Assembly (NCBI GenBank): GCA_034178705.1
Contig: JAXFQY010000039.1
Coordinates: forward strand, 35,480 to 99,479
Direction: 5' to 3'
Source: RUG12395 sp034178705
GTDB lineage: Bacteria; Bacillota; Clostridia; Oscillospirales; CAG-272
Length of the DNA: 64,000 nt
The notes below the pieces were generated by a model. The model did no database searches and was not told the origin of the DNA. It saw only the letters and a program-made list of their open reading frames with translations. This document shows, one piece after another, positions 33,515-42,704 of the stretch. How positions within the stretch are numbered: position 1 is the stretch's first letter; each line of letters begins with the position of its first letter. The position numbers were made by a program, and so were the translations under genes.

Positions 33515-34801
33515 ATGATTGACATTAAATTTCTGAAGGAAAACCCGGAGCTTGTAAAGGAGAACATCCGGAAAAAGTTCCAGGATCACAAGCTGCCGCT
33601 TGTCGATGAGGTGATTGCGCTTGATGCGGAGCGGCGGGAATGCGAAACAAAAGGAAATGCCCTGCGTGCGGAGAAAAACCGTGCCTCCAAGGAAATCGGG
33701 ATGTATATGGCGAAGGGCATGAAGGAGGAGGCCGAAAAGGCCAAGGCCGCCGTGACCGAGGCAACACGGGGGCTGGAAGAGCTTGAGGCGCGCACGGCAA
33801 AGGTTTCTGAGGAGATCAAGGTGCGCATGATGCGGATTCCGAACATCATTGATCCGTCTGTGCCGGTTGGTAAGGATGACAGCGAAAACGTCGAACGGGA
33901 GCGTTTCGGGGAGCCGGTCGTGCCGCCGTTTGAGATTCCGTATCATACCGAAATTATGGAGCGTTTCTGCGGCATTGATCTTGACAGTGCACGACGCGTC
34001 GCCGGAAACGGGTTCTATTATCTGATGGGCGACATTGCGCGTCTGCAAAGCGCGATCCTTTCTTATGCCCGCGATTTTATGATCGGCCGGGGCTTCACCT
34101 ATTGCATTCCCCCCTTTATGATCCGCAGTGATGTTGTCACCGGCGTTATGAGCTTCGATGAAATGAGCGCCATGATGTATAAAATCGAAGGAGAGGATCT
34201 GTATCTCATCGGTACGAGCGAGCATTCCATGATCGGGAAGTTCATTGATCAGGTGCTTGAGGAGAAGGACCTGCCCTATACACTGACAAGCTACAGCCCC
34301 TGCTTCCGCAAGGAGAAAGGTGCGCATGGTATTGAGGAGCGCGGCGTCTACCGGATCCATCAGTTTGAAAAGCAGGAAATGATTGTCGTTTGTAAGCCGG
34401 AGGAGAGTCCGATGTGGTTTGACCGGCTGTGGCACAATACGGTCGATTTCTTCCGGACGTTGGATATTCCGGTGCGCACGTTGGAATGCTGTTCCGGAGA
34501 TCTTGCCGATCTGAAGGTGAAAAGCCTTGATGTGGAGGCATGGTCCCCGCGTCAGAAAAAGTATTTCGAGGTTGGAAGCTGCTCCAATCTCGGCGATGCA
34601 CAGGCGCGCCGTCTGCGCATCCGTGTGAACGGAGAAAACGGCAAGTATTTTGCCCACACTCTCAATAACACGGTTGTGGCGCCCCCGCGTATGCTGATCG
34701 CCTTTCTGGAAAACAATCTGACCGCTGACTTTACAGTAAAGATCCCGAAAGCACTGCAGCCCTATCTGGGCGGCATCGAAATGCTTTATCCGAAGAAATA
34801 A
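33515..34801 (+). CDS. serS: Seryl-tRNA synthetase
   Basis: SerRS charges tRNA-Ser. The 428 residues comprise the long N-terminal coiled-coil tRNA-binding arm (about 25-105, charged helices on both sides of the TEATRGLEELEAR turn) and a class II catalytic domain. Motif 2 reads SPCFRKEKGAHGIEERG and motif 3 is VVAPPRMLIAFLENN. In the common bacterial form motif 3 has GSGLAVGR before the LEN block, so this enzyme belongs to a divergent clade. AAGGAG precedes the ATG. It follows parB by 49 bp and leads into two membrane-protein genes. Confidence 0.95.
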   Translation: MIDIKFLKENPELVKENIRKKFQDHKLPLVDEVIALDAERRECETKGNALRAEKNRASKEIGMYMAKGMKEEAEKAKAAVTEATRGLEELEARTAKVSEEIKVRMMRIPNIIDPSVPVGKDDSENVERERFGEPVVPPFEIPYHTEIMERFCGIDLDSARRVAGNGFYYLMGDIARLQSAILSYARDFMIGRGFTYCIPPFMIRSDVVTGVMSFDEMSAMMYKIEGEDLYLIGTSEHSMIGKFIDQVLEEKDLPYTLTSYSPCFRKEKGAHGIEERGVYRIHQFEKQEMIVVCKPEESPMWFDRLWHNTVDFFRTLDIPVRTLECCSGDLADLKVKSLDVEAWSPRQKKYFEVGSCSNLGDAQARRLRIRVNGENGKYFAHTLNNTVVAPPRMLIAFLENNLTADFTVKIPKALQPYLGGIEMLYPKK

Positions 34802-34813
34802 CGGAGGGGAAAA

Positions 34814-35353
34814 ATGAGTTTTTGGGAGGCTGTTGTTTCCTACTATTCCGATCTGCGTTTGGAAAATCTTCCGATTTCAGAACCGGAAAATCTGCTTTGG
34901 GTGCTTTTGGGGCTGTACATCGGCATGGTTTTGGCGTTGTTGGCTTCTTTCCTCGTGCGCAGCCGTCTCGGTACAATTGTGGATTCTCTTGTTGACCGGG
35001 GCGCTGTCACTCCGGAAACCGCTGTTACTCCTGCAGAGGGGGGCTTTGACCGTCCCTCGTTTTTGCGGGAGCTGCGGCAGGGGAAGCTGCTTCGCAAAAC
35101 GATTTGCGCAGTCTTGCCTGAAGAACAGGAAAAAACAGCGTCGGACCCCCTGGATTCTCTGCGAACCGCGCGGTTTTATCTGCCGGCGGACAGATGTGTG
35201 ACAGCACAAAAGCGTTTTTCCCGAAAGGGGAACGGGCTTGGGTCTATTTTGCTTGCTTTTGCGCTGATAACGGTTTCGGCCGTGTTGCTTTATCTGCTGC
35301 TCCCCCTTCTTTTGCAGCTGTCAGACAACGCGATTACCATGCTGCGGAGGTGA
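34814..35353 (+). CDS. Membrane protein of unknown function
   Basis: A 179-residue protein I do not recognise. It has an N-terminal segment followed by a membrane helix (LLWVLLGLYIGMVLALLASFLV, about 28-49), a soluble cytoplasmic-looking middle of about 85 residues with FLRELRQGKLLRKTI, and a second hydrophobic segment near the C-terminus (ILLAFALITVSAVLLYLLLPLLLQL). GGAGGGG lies upstream of the ATG, 12 bp after serS. The stop is 2 bp before the MORN gene, which has its ribosome binding site inside this gene, so the two are probably translated together and may act together. Confidence 0.85.
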   Translation: MSFWEAVVSYYSDLRLENLPISEPENLLWVLLGLYIGMVLALLASFLVRSRLGTIVDSLVDRGAVTPETAVTPAEGGFDRPSFLRELRQGKLLRKTICAVLPEEQEKTASDPLDSLRTARFYLPADRCVTAQKRFSRKGNGLGSILLAFALITVSAVLLYLLLPLLLQLSDNAITMLRR

Positions 35354-35355
35354 AA

Positions 35356-36207
35356 ATGAACAACAGCAATCTTGTCACCGGCTACGGGAACTCTCCGGGC
35401 AGAACGCCGCGCCGACGTGTGAAACGGGTCTCAAAAAGAAAGAGAATTTTCGTTGGTATTGTCTGCGCCGTGCTTGTTTTTGCCTTGATTATCGGGTTGA
35501 TGGCGCTTTTCGGTTGGAGGCTGCTTCGCCGTACGACAGAGGACGGTACAACGATCCTCTTTTTCGGAATTATGCAGGACGGGAGTCCGACTTCCGGAAA
35601 AATAACTTATTCAACCGGGCTGACGGGCATTCTGGATTCGAAAACCGGCGTGATTACCTATTCCAACGGAAGCAGTTATAAAGGGGGACTGGATGACTGT
35701 TTCCGAAAAGACGGACAGGGGATTTTGACCTTTGCTTCCGGAAACAAATACGAGGGATCCTTTGTTCACGACGCGCTTACTGGGCAGGGAACCCTGCTGT
35801 ATTCGGACGGGGCCAGCTACGTGGGTGGCTTCAAGGATGGAAAAAAAGACGGAACGGGAACGTACACCTGGGCGGACGGATCGGTTTATACCGGCGGTTT
35901 CTGTGAGGATGCCGTAAACGGGCAGGGAAAGTTTGTCTCCTCTGACGGTTGCTCCTATGAAGGGGAATATGTAAACGGAATCAAGGAGGGGCAGGGAACA
36001 GCGATCTATGCCAACGGCGACAAATACATCGGCGGCTTTTCCGGCGATATGCGAAACGGAACGGGAACCTATACCTGGGCCAACGGTGAGAACTACACCG
36101 GAGATTTTAAGGACAACAATATTACCGGCTACGGGAAATATACCTGGCCGTCCGGACGGACCTACGAAGGGAAGTTTGAGAACGGAGTTATGGTTCGGAA
36201 AGAATAA
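35356..36207 (+). CDS. Membrane-anchored MORN-repeat protein
   Basis: A 283-residue protein with a basic N-terminus (RTPRRRVKRVSKRKR), one membrane helix (FVGIVCAVLVFALIIGLMALFGW) and then a long run of MORN repeats. At least seven units of the form Y-x-G-x-F/Y-x-x-G-x-x-x-G-x-G can be counted, for example YEGSFVHDALTGQGTLLYSDG, with Gly and aromatic spacing preserved. MORN repeats form a curved beta sheet that binds lipids or proteins. With the basic N-terminus inside, the repeats would be outside the cell. GGAGG precedes the ATG at 35356. Its function is unknown, and pairing with the preceding membrane protein is inferred from gene order. Confidence 0.88.
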   Translation: MNNSNLVTGYGNSPGRTPRRRVKRVSKRKRIFVGIVCAVLVFALIIGLMALFGWRLLRRTTEDGTTILFFGIMQDGSPTSGKITYSTGLTGILDSKTGVITYSNGSSYKGGLDDCFRKDGQGILTFASGNKYEGSFVHDALTGQGTLLYSDGASYVGGFKDGKKDGTGTYTWADGSVYTGGFCEDAVNGQGKFVSSDGCSYEGEYVNGIKEGQGTAIYANGDKYIGGFSGDMRNGTGTYTWANGENYTGDFKDNNITGYGKYTWPSGRTYEGKFENGVMVRKE

Positions 36208-36233
36208 TTCATATTCCCGTCACAAAGCATTGC

Positions 36234-36239
36234 TATAAT
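36234..36239 (+). promoter_or_regulatory. Extended -10 promoter for the Gld-type ABC operon
   Basis: TGCTATAAT is an extended -10 element (TGn-TATAAT), 129 bp upstream of the ATPase start. No good -35 box lies at the right distance. The leader between it and the gene contains short GC-rich inverted repeats but no recognisable riboswitch. Confidence 0.5.
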
Positions 36240-36367
36240 AGCATGATGGAAATTGCGGCTTGTGCAGATTCTGTCGGCGCCGGGGTTCTCCCCGATCTGT
36301 GAATTGCTCCGCGCGGAGGACCGCGCAGAAAAACCTTTCAGAAAGGCGCGAAATCGCGAATTGAGTT

Positions 36368-37336
36368 ATGATCAAAATTGAGCATTTGGTCAAGAGCTAC
36401 GGGGCAAACCTTGCTCTTGATGACGTCAGCTTCACCGTTGACCGGGGAGAAGTTGTCGGGCTTCTTGGACCGAACGGCGCGGGAAAGTCTACCACGATGA
36501 ATATTCTTACGGGGTATCTTTCTTCCAATTCCGGTACGGCGGAAATCAACGGCATAGATATTCTGGAGCATCCCCAAGAGGCGAAAAAGCTGGTTGGATA
36601 TCTTCCGGAGCAGCCTCCGCTTTATTTGGAAATGACCGTTTCCGAGTATCTGAATTTTGTGTATGATCTGAAAAAATGTACATACAACCGGAAAAAGCAT
36701 CTCAGAGAAATTTGTGAGGTTGTCCGTATTACCGATGTGCGTGACCGTGTAATCCGCAATCTTTCCAAGGGATACCGTCAGCGTGTCGGTATCGCGCAGG
36801 CGCTTGTCGGCAACCCGGAGGTAATTATTTTCGACGAGCCGACGGTCGGCGTCGACCCGAAACAGGTCATTGAGATCCGCAATCTGATCCGTACACTCGG
36901 ACGGGAGCACACCGTAATCGTATCAACCCACATCCTCTCCGAGGTTCAGGCAACCTGTAGCCGGATTATTATTATCAACCGCGGAAAAATCATTGCGGAC
37001 GAGCGGACTGAGGAAATTACCCGTACGCTTGAAGATGTCCGGCGATTCAAAATCAAAATTGCCGGTCCGCAGACTCAGGTGTTGGAGCTGCTCCGTTCCC
37101 GGCCGGGCATTACTTATGTGGAGCAGATCCCTGAGCGCGAGGGAGATGCTTATGCCTTCCTGTGCGAGAGTGCACCGAACACCGATATGCGCAAGAGCAT
37201 TTTTTATGCTCTTGCCGAAAAGGGCTGGCCGATTATGGGGCTGGAGCCGGTCGGCATGAGTCTTGAGGATGTCTTCATCAAGCTGATCGATAAAAAGGCG
37301 GAGTCCGCGGGCAAACAGCGGATATCCCGCGCATAA
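36368..37336 (+). CDS. ABC transporter ATPase (GldA-like)
   Basis: A 322-residue ATPase of the ABC-2 export type. Walker A is LLGPNGAGKST (34-42), the ABC signature is NLSKGYRQRVG (131-140, with the LSKGYRQR form typical of GldA/CcmA-like ATPases), Walker B is VIIFDEPTVGVDP, and the H-loop lies in STHILS. A C-terminal regulatory domain of about 100 residues follows. It heads a four-gene operon with an ABC-2 permease, a GldG-like protein and a DUF4340 protein. The set resembles gliding-type GldAFG components but is widespread in non-gliding Clostridia; its substrate is unknown. Confidence 0.92.
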   Translation: MIKIEHLVKSYGANLALDDVSFTVDRGEVVGLLGPNGAGKSTTMNILTGYLSSNSGTAEINGIDILEHPQEAKKLVGYLPEQPPLYLEMTVSEYLNFVYDLKKCTYNRKKHLREICEVVRITDVRDRVIRNLSKGYRQRVGIAQALVGNPEVIIFDEPTVGVDPKQVIEIRNLIRTLGREHTVIVSTHILSEVQATCSRIIIINRGKIIADERTEEITRTLEDVRRFKIKIAGPQTQVLELLRSRPGITYVEQIPEREGDAYAFLCESAPNTDMRKSIFYALAEKGWPIMGLEPVGMSLEDVFIKLIDKKAESAGKQRISRA

Positions 37337-37348
37337 GAGGAGGAAAAA

Positions 37349-38053
37349 ATGAGCGCTATTTATAAAAGAGAGCTTCGCGCCTATTTCGTCACACCGATCG
37401 GCTATGTCTGTCTTGCGATTTTCCTTGCCGCGTCGGGCTTTCTCTTTTCCATGACAACGCTGCTGTCCCAGACAACGGACACAAGCACCTACTTCGTCTT
37501 CTCGCTTTTTCTGCTGATTATCGTCTGCTCGCTCCTGACCATGCGGCTTTTCTCGGAGGAGAAGAAGCTCCGGACCGAGCAGCTTCTGATGACGGCGCCC
37601 ATATCGATTACCTCCATGGTAACGGCAAAATTTTTTGCCGCGGAAACCGTTTTTCTGGCAGGGCTTCTGCTGACCTCTCTGAACGTGATTCCGCTTTATC
37701 TTTACGCTGAGCCTTATACGGCGCAGATCGTCGGAAATTACGTTGCTCTTTTTCTCGTCGGCAGCGCGTTTATTGCTATCGGCCTTTTCATGTCCTCCCT
37801 AACGGAAAACCAGCTTGCCGCTGCCGTTGCGACAATCGGCGTGTTGCTTTTCCTTCTGATTATGAGTTTTGCAAACAGCTATATTGATCTTTACGCTTTC
37901 CGCTATGTGATTGACTGGCTGTCGGTTTATGCCCGCTATCAGAACTTTACACAGGGCATTTTCGACTATAACGCCCTTCTGTATTACGCATCCATCTGTT
38001 TTGTGTTTGTCTATCTGACTATCCGGATTTACGAACGCAGACGTTGGGCGTGA
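37349..38053 (+). CDS. ABC-2 type permease (GldF-like)
   Basis: A 234-residue membrane protein with six predicted hydrophobic segments and no cytoplasmic ATPase. The opening SAIYKRELRAYFVTPIGYV is the typical GldF/ABC-2 N-terminus, where the re-entrant amphipathic helix precedes TM1. The block SEEKKLRTEQLLMTAPISITSMVTAKFFAAE matches the conserved loop after TM2 in this family. It lies 12 bp after the ATPase gene and is the channel of the system. Confidence 0.9.
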   Translation: MSAIYKRELRAYFVTPIGYVCLAIFLAASGFLFSMTTLLSQTTDTSTYFVFSLFLLIIVCSLLTMRLFSEEKKLRTEQLLMTAPISITSMVTAKFFAAETVFLAGLLLTSLNVIPLYLYAEPYTAQIVGNYVALFLVGSAFIAIGLFMSSLTENQLAAAVATIGVLLFLLIMSFANSYIDLYAFRYVIDWLSVYARYQNFTQGIFDYNALLYYASICFVFVYLTIRIYERRRWA

Positions 38054-38105
38054 TCGGAACCGAACCGAATGAAACAAGCGGAAATACCGCGTGAAAGGAC
38101 AAAAC

Positions 38106-39656
38106 ATGAACAGCGCAAAGCACAAAAATGCCCGCCGGTTCCGTCACGGCTCACTGGCGGTTGTCATGAGCGCATTGCTCCTTGCCGCCGTCATTCTTGT
38201 GAATGTGATCTTTACGGCACTTGCCTATAAATTCAATCTTTATACCGACATGACCGATACGCTGCTTTTTACCCTGTCCGACGCTTTCAAAAATGCGCTG
38301 GCGGATATCAACACACCGGTGAATATCCACTTCTGCGCAGAACCGGATTATCTGCAGGCAAACGAGAAGACAAATTATGTGTATCAGACCGCTTTGCAGA
38401 TTGCGGAAGCATTTGATTGGGTTAAGGTCGACGCGATCGACGCAAACAAAGAGCCGACTCTTTTTGCAAAATATGCTACTAACAGCGCAAGCGGCCAGGT
38501 TTCCACAACCTCGGTTATCGTGGAATCTGCGAACGGGACCAGTCAGCCGCGGATTCTCGGCGTGAACACTTTCTATGTTGCCAATGAGGACGGATCCATC
38601 TGGGCGTACAATGCGGAGGAAAAGTTTGCCGCGGCAATTCTGTCGGTTACCGCAACTGATTTGCCGATTGCCTATTTCACCACCCGCCACGGAGAAACCA
38701 AGTCGGAATATCTTGAAGAAATTGTTGAAAATGCAGGCTATGAGGTTCGGTATATCGATCTTTCCCGCGAGGAGCTTGACAGCTCTGCACGCCTGATTGT
38801 GATCAACAATCCGATCTATGATTTTCAGCCGGCAAACGAGGAGGAGGAAACCGCCTCGGAGCTTGAGAAAATTGACCGTTTCCTTGCATCGGAGTACGGC
38901 TCCCTGATGGTTTTCCTGGATCCCCTGAAGCTGAACGGCATCACGAATCTCCGAGAATATCTCTCCGAATGGGGAATTGTTGTCAGCGATACCGTTGTGC
39001 AGGACAAGATGAACTCGATTTCTTCCAATGGCTATTCTGTTGTCGGGACTTATAACTATGAAGATGTTCTCGGTGCTTCTCTGGTAAAGGATATTGCGAA
39101 CACGGATCACCCGCCGAAAACGATTTTTGAGTATGCCGCGCCGATTACCTATTCCGATTTCTATTCTCCGGTTCTTGATTCCGAGGACGGGACCACAACC
39201 TTCCCGACCGGAAGCTACGCTTATTACGGGAACAACGCAAGCCGTGATGTTTCAGCTGTTCTCCGTTCTTCTGCCGACGCACTTGCCGTAAAGGACGGAA
39301 ATGTCGTAGACAGCAAGGGAAATTACAATCTGATGGTTGTGTCCCGCGAAAGCCGGATTATCTCAAACGAAACCTATAACTCCTATGTACTCTGCACGGC
39401 AACCGCGGATTTTACCGCAGACAAGTATATCAATTCCAATGTTTACGCGAACAAAGATATTCTTTATTCTGCCTTTAAGCTGATGGGGCGGGAGTTTATT
39501 CCCGCGGATATCACCTTCAAGGTGTTGGAAAGCTATGATATTGAGGATATGACCACCGCGCAGGCTAACCGCTGGACTTTCGTCCTTGTGACCGTCCTGC
39601 CTTCCGTTTGCCTGATTGCCTGCGCCGTTGTCTGCATCAGGAGAAAATACAGATGA
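38106..39656 (+). CDS. GldG-like ABC accessory protein
   Basis: A 516-residue protein with one N-terminal and one C-terminal membrane segment and a large extracytoplasmic domain, as in GldG (ABC_transp_aux). The start at 38106 has AAAGGA upstream, whereas a GTG five codons earlier has none. The N-terminal half has the family block FTLSDAFKNALADINTPVNIHFCAE, and the middle has IAYFTTRHGETKSEY, a typical GATase-like strand and loop. Its stop overlaps the next start by 4 bp (ATGA). Confidence 0.88.
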   Translation: MNSAKHKNARRFRHGSLAVVMSALLLAAVILVNVIFTALAYKFNLYTDMTDTLLFTLSDAFKNALADINTPVNIHFCAEPDYLQANEKTNYVYQTALQIAEAFDWVKVDAIDANKEPTLFAKYATNSASGQVSTTSVIVESANGTSQPRILGVNTFYVANEDGSIWAYNAEEKFAAAILSVTATDLPIAYFTTRHGETKSEYLEEIVENAGYEVRYIDLSREELDSSARLIVINNPIYDFQPANEEEETASELEKIDRFLASEYGSLMVFLDPLKLNGITNLREYLSEWGIVVSDTVVQDKMNSISSNGYSVVGTYNYEDVLGASLVKDIANTDHPPKTIFEYAAPITYSDFYSPVLDSEDGTTTFPTGSYAYYGNNASRDVSAVLRSSADALAVKDGNVVDSKGNYNLMVVSRESRIISNETYNSYVLCTATADFTADKYINSNVYANKDILYSAFKLMGREFIPADITFKVLESYDIEDMTTAQANRWTFVLVTVLPSVCLIACAVVCIRRKYR

Positions 39657-41200
39657 TCAAAGCGGAAAAAAAGTTTATACTTGCCGTCGCGATCGCTGTT
39701 GTCTTGATGGTTGTTGCCTATTTTGCCGTCGTCAAGCCGATCACCGAACGGGAGGACGTCGTTACTACCGAGCCCCCCGTGACGGTAGAGGGGGAGATCA
39801 TCGGGACAAACGGTCGCTATCAGCTGTTTGAGCAGGTGGCGCGCGCCGATATGCAGTCGATTGAAATTTCCAACGAGCACGGAACCTATAAGTTCATCCG
39901 CAAAAAGGATGACCGCTTTGTGATCGAGGGAAGCGAAGACACTCTGTACAGCGCTGAGCTGTTTTCCCAGCTGGTCGTTGACTGCGGCTATACGCTTTCG
40001 AAAGTCAAGATTGCCGATAATGCCGCGGCGGATTTTGTCAAGTATGGCTTGGACGATGCTTCCAGTCCTGCCTATTTTGTCGTCACTACCTTGACGGGAA
40101 AGGTGCACAAGGTCTATGTCGGGAATCAGATCACGACCCGCGGCGGCTACTACGCCCGCTATGATGGGCGCGATACCGTCTATGTTCTGGATACCACACT
40201 GGCCTCAACGGTCCTGAAGCCTATTGAAAGCTATGTGACACCGCTGCTTTCCTATCCGACCACCCTGAACACGTATTATCTGATCGATAATTTCTCCGTT
40301 TTCCGCGGAGAGGATCTCTATGTCTCCTTCACCTATCTGGAGGAGGATCAGCGCTCCCCGATTTTTACCTATTCCACCTTTGCCATGCTTTATCCCGGAG
40401 AGGGAACCTATTGCCCGTCCGGATATCTGGACACCGCTTTACAGTCCTTTGTGAATTTTGAAGGAACGGAGGTTGTCAAGCTTGCTCCGGGGGATGCGGA
40501 CATCGAGCAATATTTTCCGGACGGCTTTGATCGCACCGTTTATCTTGTTAATAAGATTCCAATTGACAAGGACGATCTGTCGAAGGGTTATGAAAAGGTA
40601 GACAATTATCTCTTTTTCAGCCAGTTGCATGAGGACAAGGAAGGCAACTCCTACTATTATTGCTTCTCTCCGCGCTTCAACATCATTGCCCGGGTGGAAA
40701 GCTACAGGGCTGAGTTCTTAACATGGGAGCTGAAGCTGTGGGTCAGCGAAACAATCTATCAGCTGCAGATTGATACCGTGAAAGAGCTGAAATTTGACCT
40801 GCCGGGCGGGGATACGGTTACTTTCCAGCTGAGCGGGACGGGACAGGATCTGATTGTTACCGAAAAGGAAACCGGACACAAACCGATTGTAAAGAACTTC
40901 CGGCAGCTTTATAAAATGATTCTCTCTGTGAATAAGGAAAGCAGTCATGGGCTGACGGAGGAGCAGGTTTCTGCTATTGTTGCGGATGAAAAGAACCGAC
41001 AGCTGACAATGACCGCAACCATGCGGGACGGCACTGTGCTTCGGTACGATTTTTACAATTATTCCGACCGTCGGACCTATTATACAATTAACGGAGCAAA
41101 ATGCGATTTTTATGTACTGCGTACCATGGTGAACAAGCTTGCTGCTGATGTGATCCGTGTAACCCGCGATGAAACCGTAAACTCCGAGGATAAGTATTGA
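39653..41200 (+). CDS. DUF4340 domain protein of the Gld-type ABC operon
   Basis: A 515-residue protein with one N-terminal membrane helix (FILAVAIAVVLMVVAYFAVV) and a long extracytoplasmic region. DUF4340 features are YELFEQVARADMQSIEISNEHGTYKF-like strands near the start (here LFEQVARADMQSIEIS) and the FVKYGLDDASSPAYF block. DUF4340 proteins regularly sit next to GldG in such operons and are thought to form the outer part of the complex. The start at 39653 overlaps the GldG stop and has CAGGAG upstream. A terminator follows at 41261. Confidence 0.87.
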   Translation: MIKAEKKFILAVAIAVVLMVVAYFAVVKPITEREDVVTTEPPVTVEGEIIGTNGRYQLFEQVARADMQSIEISNEHGTYKFIRKKDDRFVIEGSEDTLYSAELFSQLVVDCGYTLSKVKIADNAAADFVKYGLDDASSPAYFVVTTLTGKVHKVYVGNQITTRGGYYARYDGRDTVYVLDTTLASTVLKPIESYVTPLLSYPTTLNTYYLIDNFSVFRGEDLYVSFTYLEEDQRSPIFTYSTFAMLYPGEGTYCPSGYLDTALQSFVNFEGTEVVKLAPGDADIEQYFPDGFDRTVYLVNKIPIDKDDLSKGYEKVDNYLFFSQLHEDKEGNSYYYCFSPRFNIIARVESYRAEFLTWELKLWVSETIYQLQIDTVKELKFDLPGGDTVTFQLSGTGQDLIVTEKETGHKPIVKNFRQLYKMILSVNKESSHGLTEEQVSAIVADEKNRQLTMTATMRDGTVLRYDFYNYSDRRTYYTINGAKCDFYVLRTMVNKLAADVIRVTRDETVNSEDKY

Positions 41201-41260
41201 TTTTCCCGTCAGCAGGCTGCTTCGGGGAGACTGCTTCTGTTTGGGTAATTCCGGAAAGGC

Positions 41261-41300
41261 GCGGCATAACCCCTATCCGGGGGATATGCCGCTTCTTTAT
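41261..41300 (+). terminator. Terminator of the Gld-type ABC operon
   Basis: GCGGCATA pairs with TATGCCGC, with CCCC/GGGG inside the stem (41261-41292), followed by TTCTTTAT. It lies 60 bp after the DUF4340 stop. Confidence 0.7.
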
Positions 41301-41349
41301 GCGGTTATACCTTTGCCATCGGCTTTTTTTAGTGGAATCGGCGATACGG

Positions 41350-41355
41350 TATAAT
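41350..41355 (+). promoter_or_regulatory. -10 element of the antiporter operon
   Basis: A perfect TATAAT about 40 bp upstream of the antiporter start. The -35 region is a T-run followed by TTTAGT and is weak. Confidence 0.5.
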
Positions 41356-41393
41356 AGATTTCATCGGAAATCCGGAGACGAAAAAGGAGGGGA

Positions 41394-42704
41394 ATGCCAG
41401 TGGACTTTTTGTCCCTGTTCACGATTATTATTTTTCTTGTAACCGTCATCAGCTTATTGAATGAACGGTTTTTCAAAATGCCGAACGATATTGCGCTGCT
41501 GCTGTTTTCGTTTTCGGTTTGTGTGTTGATTCAGCTTGCGGTGACGGTGTTTTCGCTGGACGGCTTGGAGGCTTGGTTGAGCCGTCTGAATGATTTTCGG
41601 TTTGAATCATATCTGCTTGACGGCGTGCTGTGCTTTATGCTGTTTGCCGGAGCCAGTAAGGTGCATTTCAATAAGTTCACCTCCAACCTGAAGAATATCA
41701 CCCTTCTTTCCTTTCTCACAACGGCCATTTCCGCTGTCTTATATGGAGTCCTTTTTTGGCTGTTCTCCTGCCTTTTCGGATGGGGTGCAAATATCTGGGT
41801 TTGTATATTGCTTGGCTGTATTGTTTCTCCCACCGATCCGATTGCGGCAACCGGAATCATGAACAAGCTCGGGCTTTCAAAAAATGTAACCACCGTGATT
41901 GAAAGCGAGTCGCTTTTCAATGACGGAATGGGCGTTGCACTGTTTGCTTTTATAAAGAGCATTGTGACCAATATGGGACAGGAGAATTTCGCTGTCCGGA
42001 TGCTTCGGGAGGTTCTTGGAGCAGGAGCCGTCGCCTTGTCCGTTTCGGGGCTTCTTCTTTTTCTGATGAAACGATCCCGCCAGCCGTTTCTTCACATTCT
42101 GATCAGTATTCTGGCTGTTTCCTCTTCGTATCTGCTCTGTGAGCTTTGCGGTTTTTCCGGCGTTATTGCCTCTGTGATCTGCGGGATGAGTTTTTCTTAC
42201 GGTATGAACAAAATGGCTCGCTTCCGGCAGGTCGTGGACAAGGAGAATCAGTATTCCCGATTCTGGGATATCATAGACAGTCTCCTCAACAGTGTGCTCT
42301 TTGTTCTTCTCGGGCTTTCTGCACTGCGTCTTTCTCCCTCTCTTGCCGTTCTGCAGATCGGTGCCGCGGCCATTCTTGCGGGTCTGCTTTCGCGGGCTGT
42401 CGGCGTGGCGCTTCCCGCTGCCTGTGGCCGAAGAAAAACCATTCCCGGCGGATACAATCTTTCGGAATATACCGCACTCATGACATGGAGCGCGATGAAA
42501 GGCGGCCTTTCGCTGGCGTTGGTGCTAAGCACGCAGGCGGTCCTGCCGAGTTCAGAATATACCCTGCTGCTTAACGCGACTTATATCATTATTCTGTTTA
42601 CCGTGATTGTGCAGGGAATGACAACAAAGAAGGTCTACCGTACGATTGAGCGTCATAAAGCCGTAAGGCTTCGGAAGGAGAGTGATTTGCGTTGCGAATC
42701 ATAA
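41394..42704 (+). CDS. CPA1-type cation:proton antiporter (NhaP-like)
   Basis: A 436-residue polytopic protein with about 12 membrane segments. The CPA1 hallmarks are SPTDPIAATGI (around 144-154), the unwound TM4, and ESESLFNDGMGVALF, which carries the Asn-Asp ion-binding pair. It would exchange Na+ or K+ for protons and control pH and salt. Two starts are possible: the ATG at 41394, very close to AGGAGG, or the GTG at 41400, with better spacing. It lacks the long cytoplasmic tail of many NhaP proteins. A TrkA-like gene overlaps its 3' end by 13 bp, suggesting that the regulatory subunit is separate. Confidence 0.93.
   Translation: MPVDFLSLFTIIIFLVTVISLLNERFFKMPNDIALLLFSFSVCVLIQLAVTVFSLDGLEAWLSRLNDFRFESYLLDGVLCFMLFAGASKVHFNKFTSNLKNITLLSFLTTAISAVLYGVLFWLFSCLFGWGANIWVCILLGCIVSPTDPIAATGIMNKLGLSKNVTTVIESESLFNDGMGVALFAFIKSIVTNMGQENFAVRMLREVLGAGAVALSVSGLLLFLMKRSRQPFLHILISILAVSSSYLLCELCGFSGVIASVICGMSFSYGMNKMARFRQVVDKENQYSRFWDIIDSLLNSVLFVLLGLSALRLSPSLAVLQIGAAAILAGLLSRAVGVALPAACGRRKTIPGGYNLSEYTALMTWSAMKGGLSLALVLSTQAVLPSSEYTLLLNATYIIILFTVIVQGMTTKKVYRTIERHKAVRLRKESDLRCES

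Noticed and set aside
36240..36367. Possible riboswitch or small RNA in the leader of the Gld-type ABC operon
   Set aside because: Short GC-rich inverted repeats are present, but no known riboswitch core or convincing terminator/antiterminator pair can be drawn.
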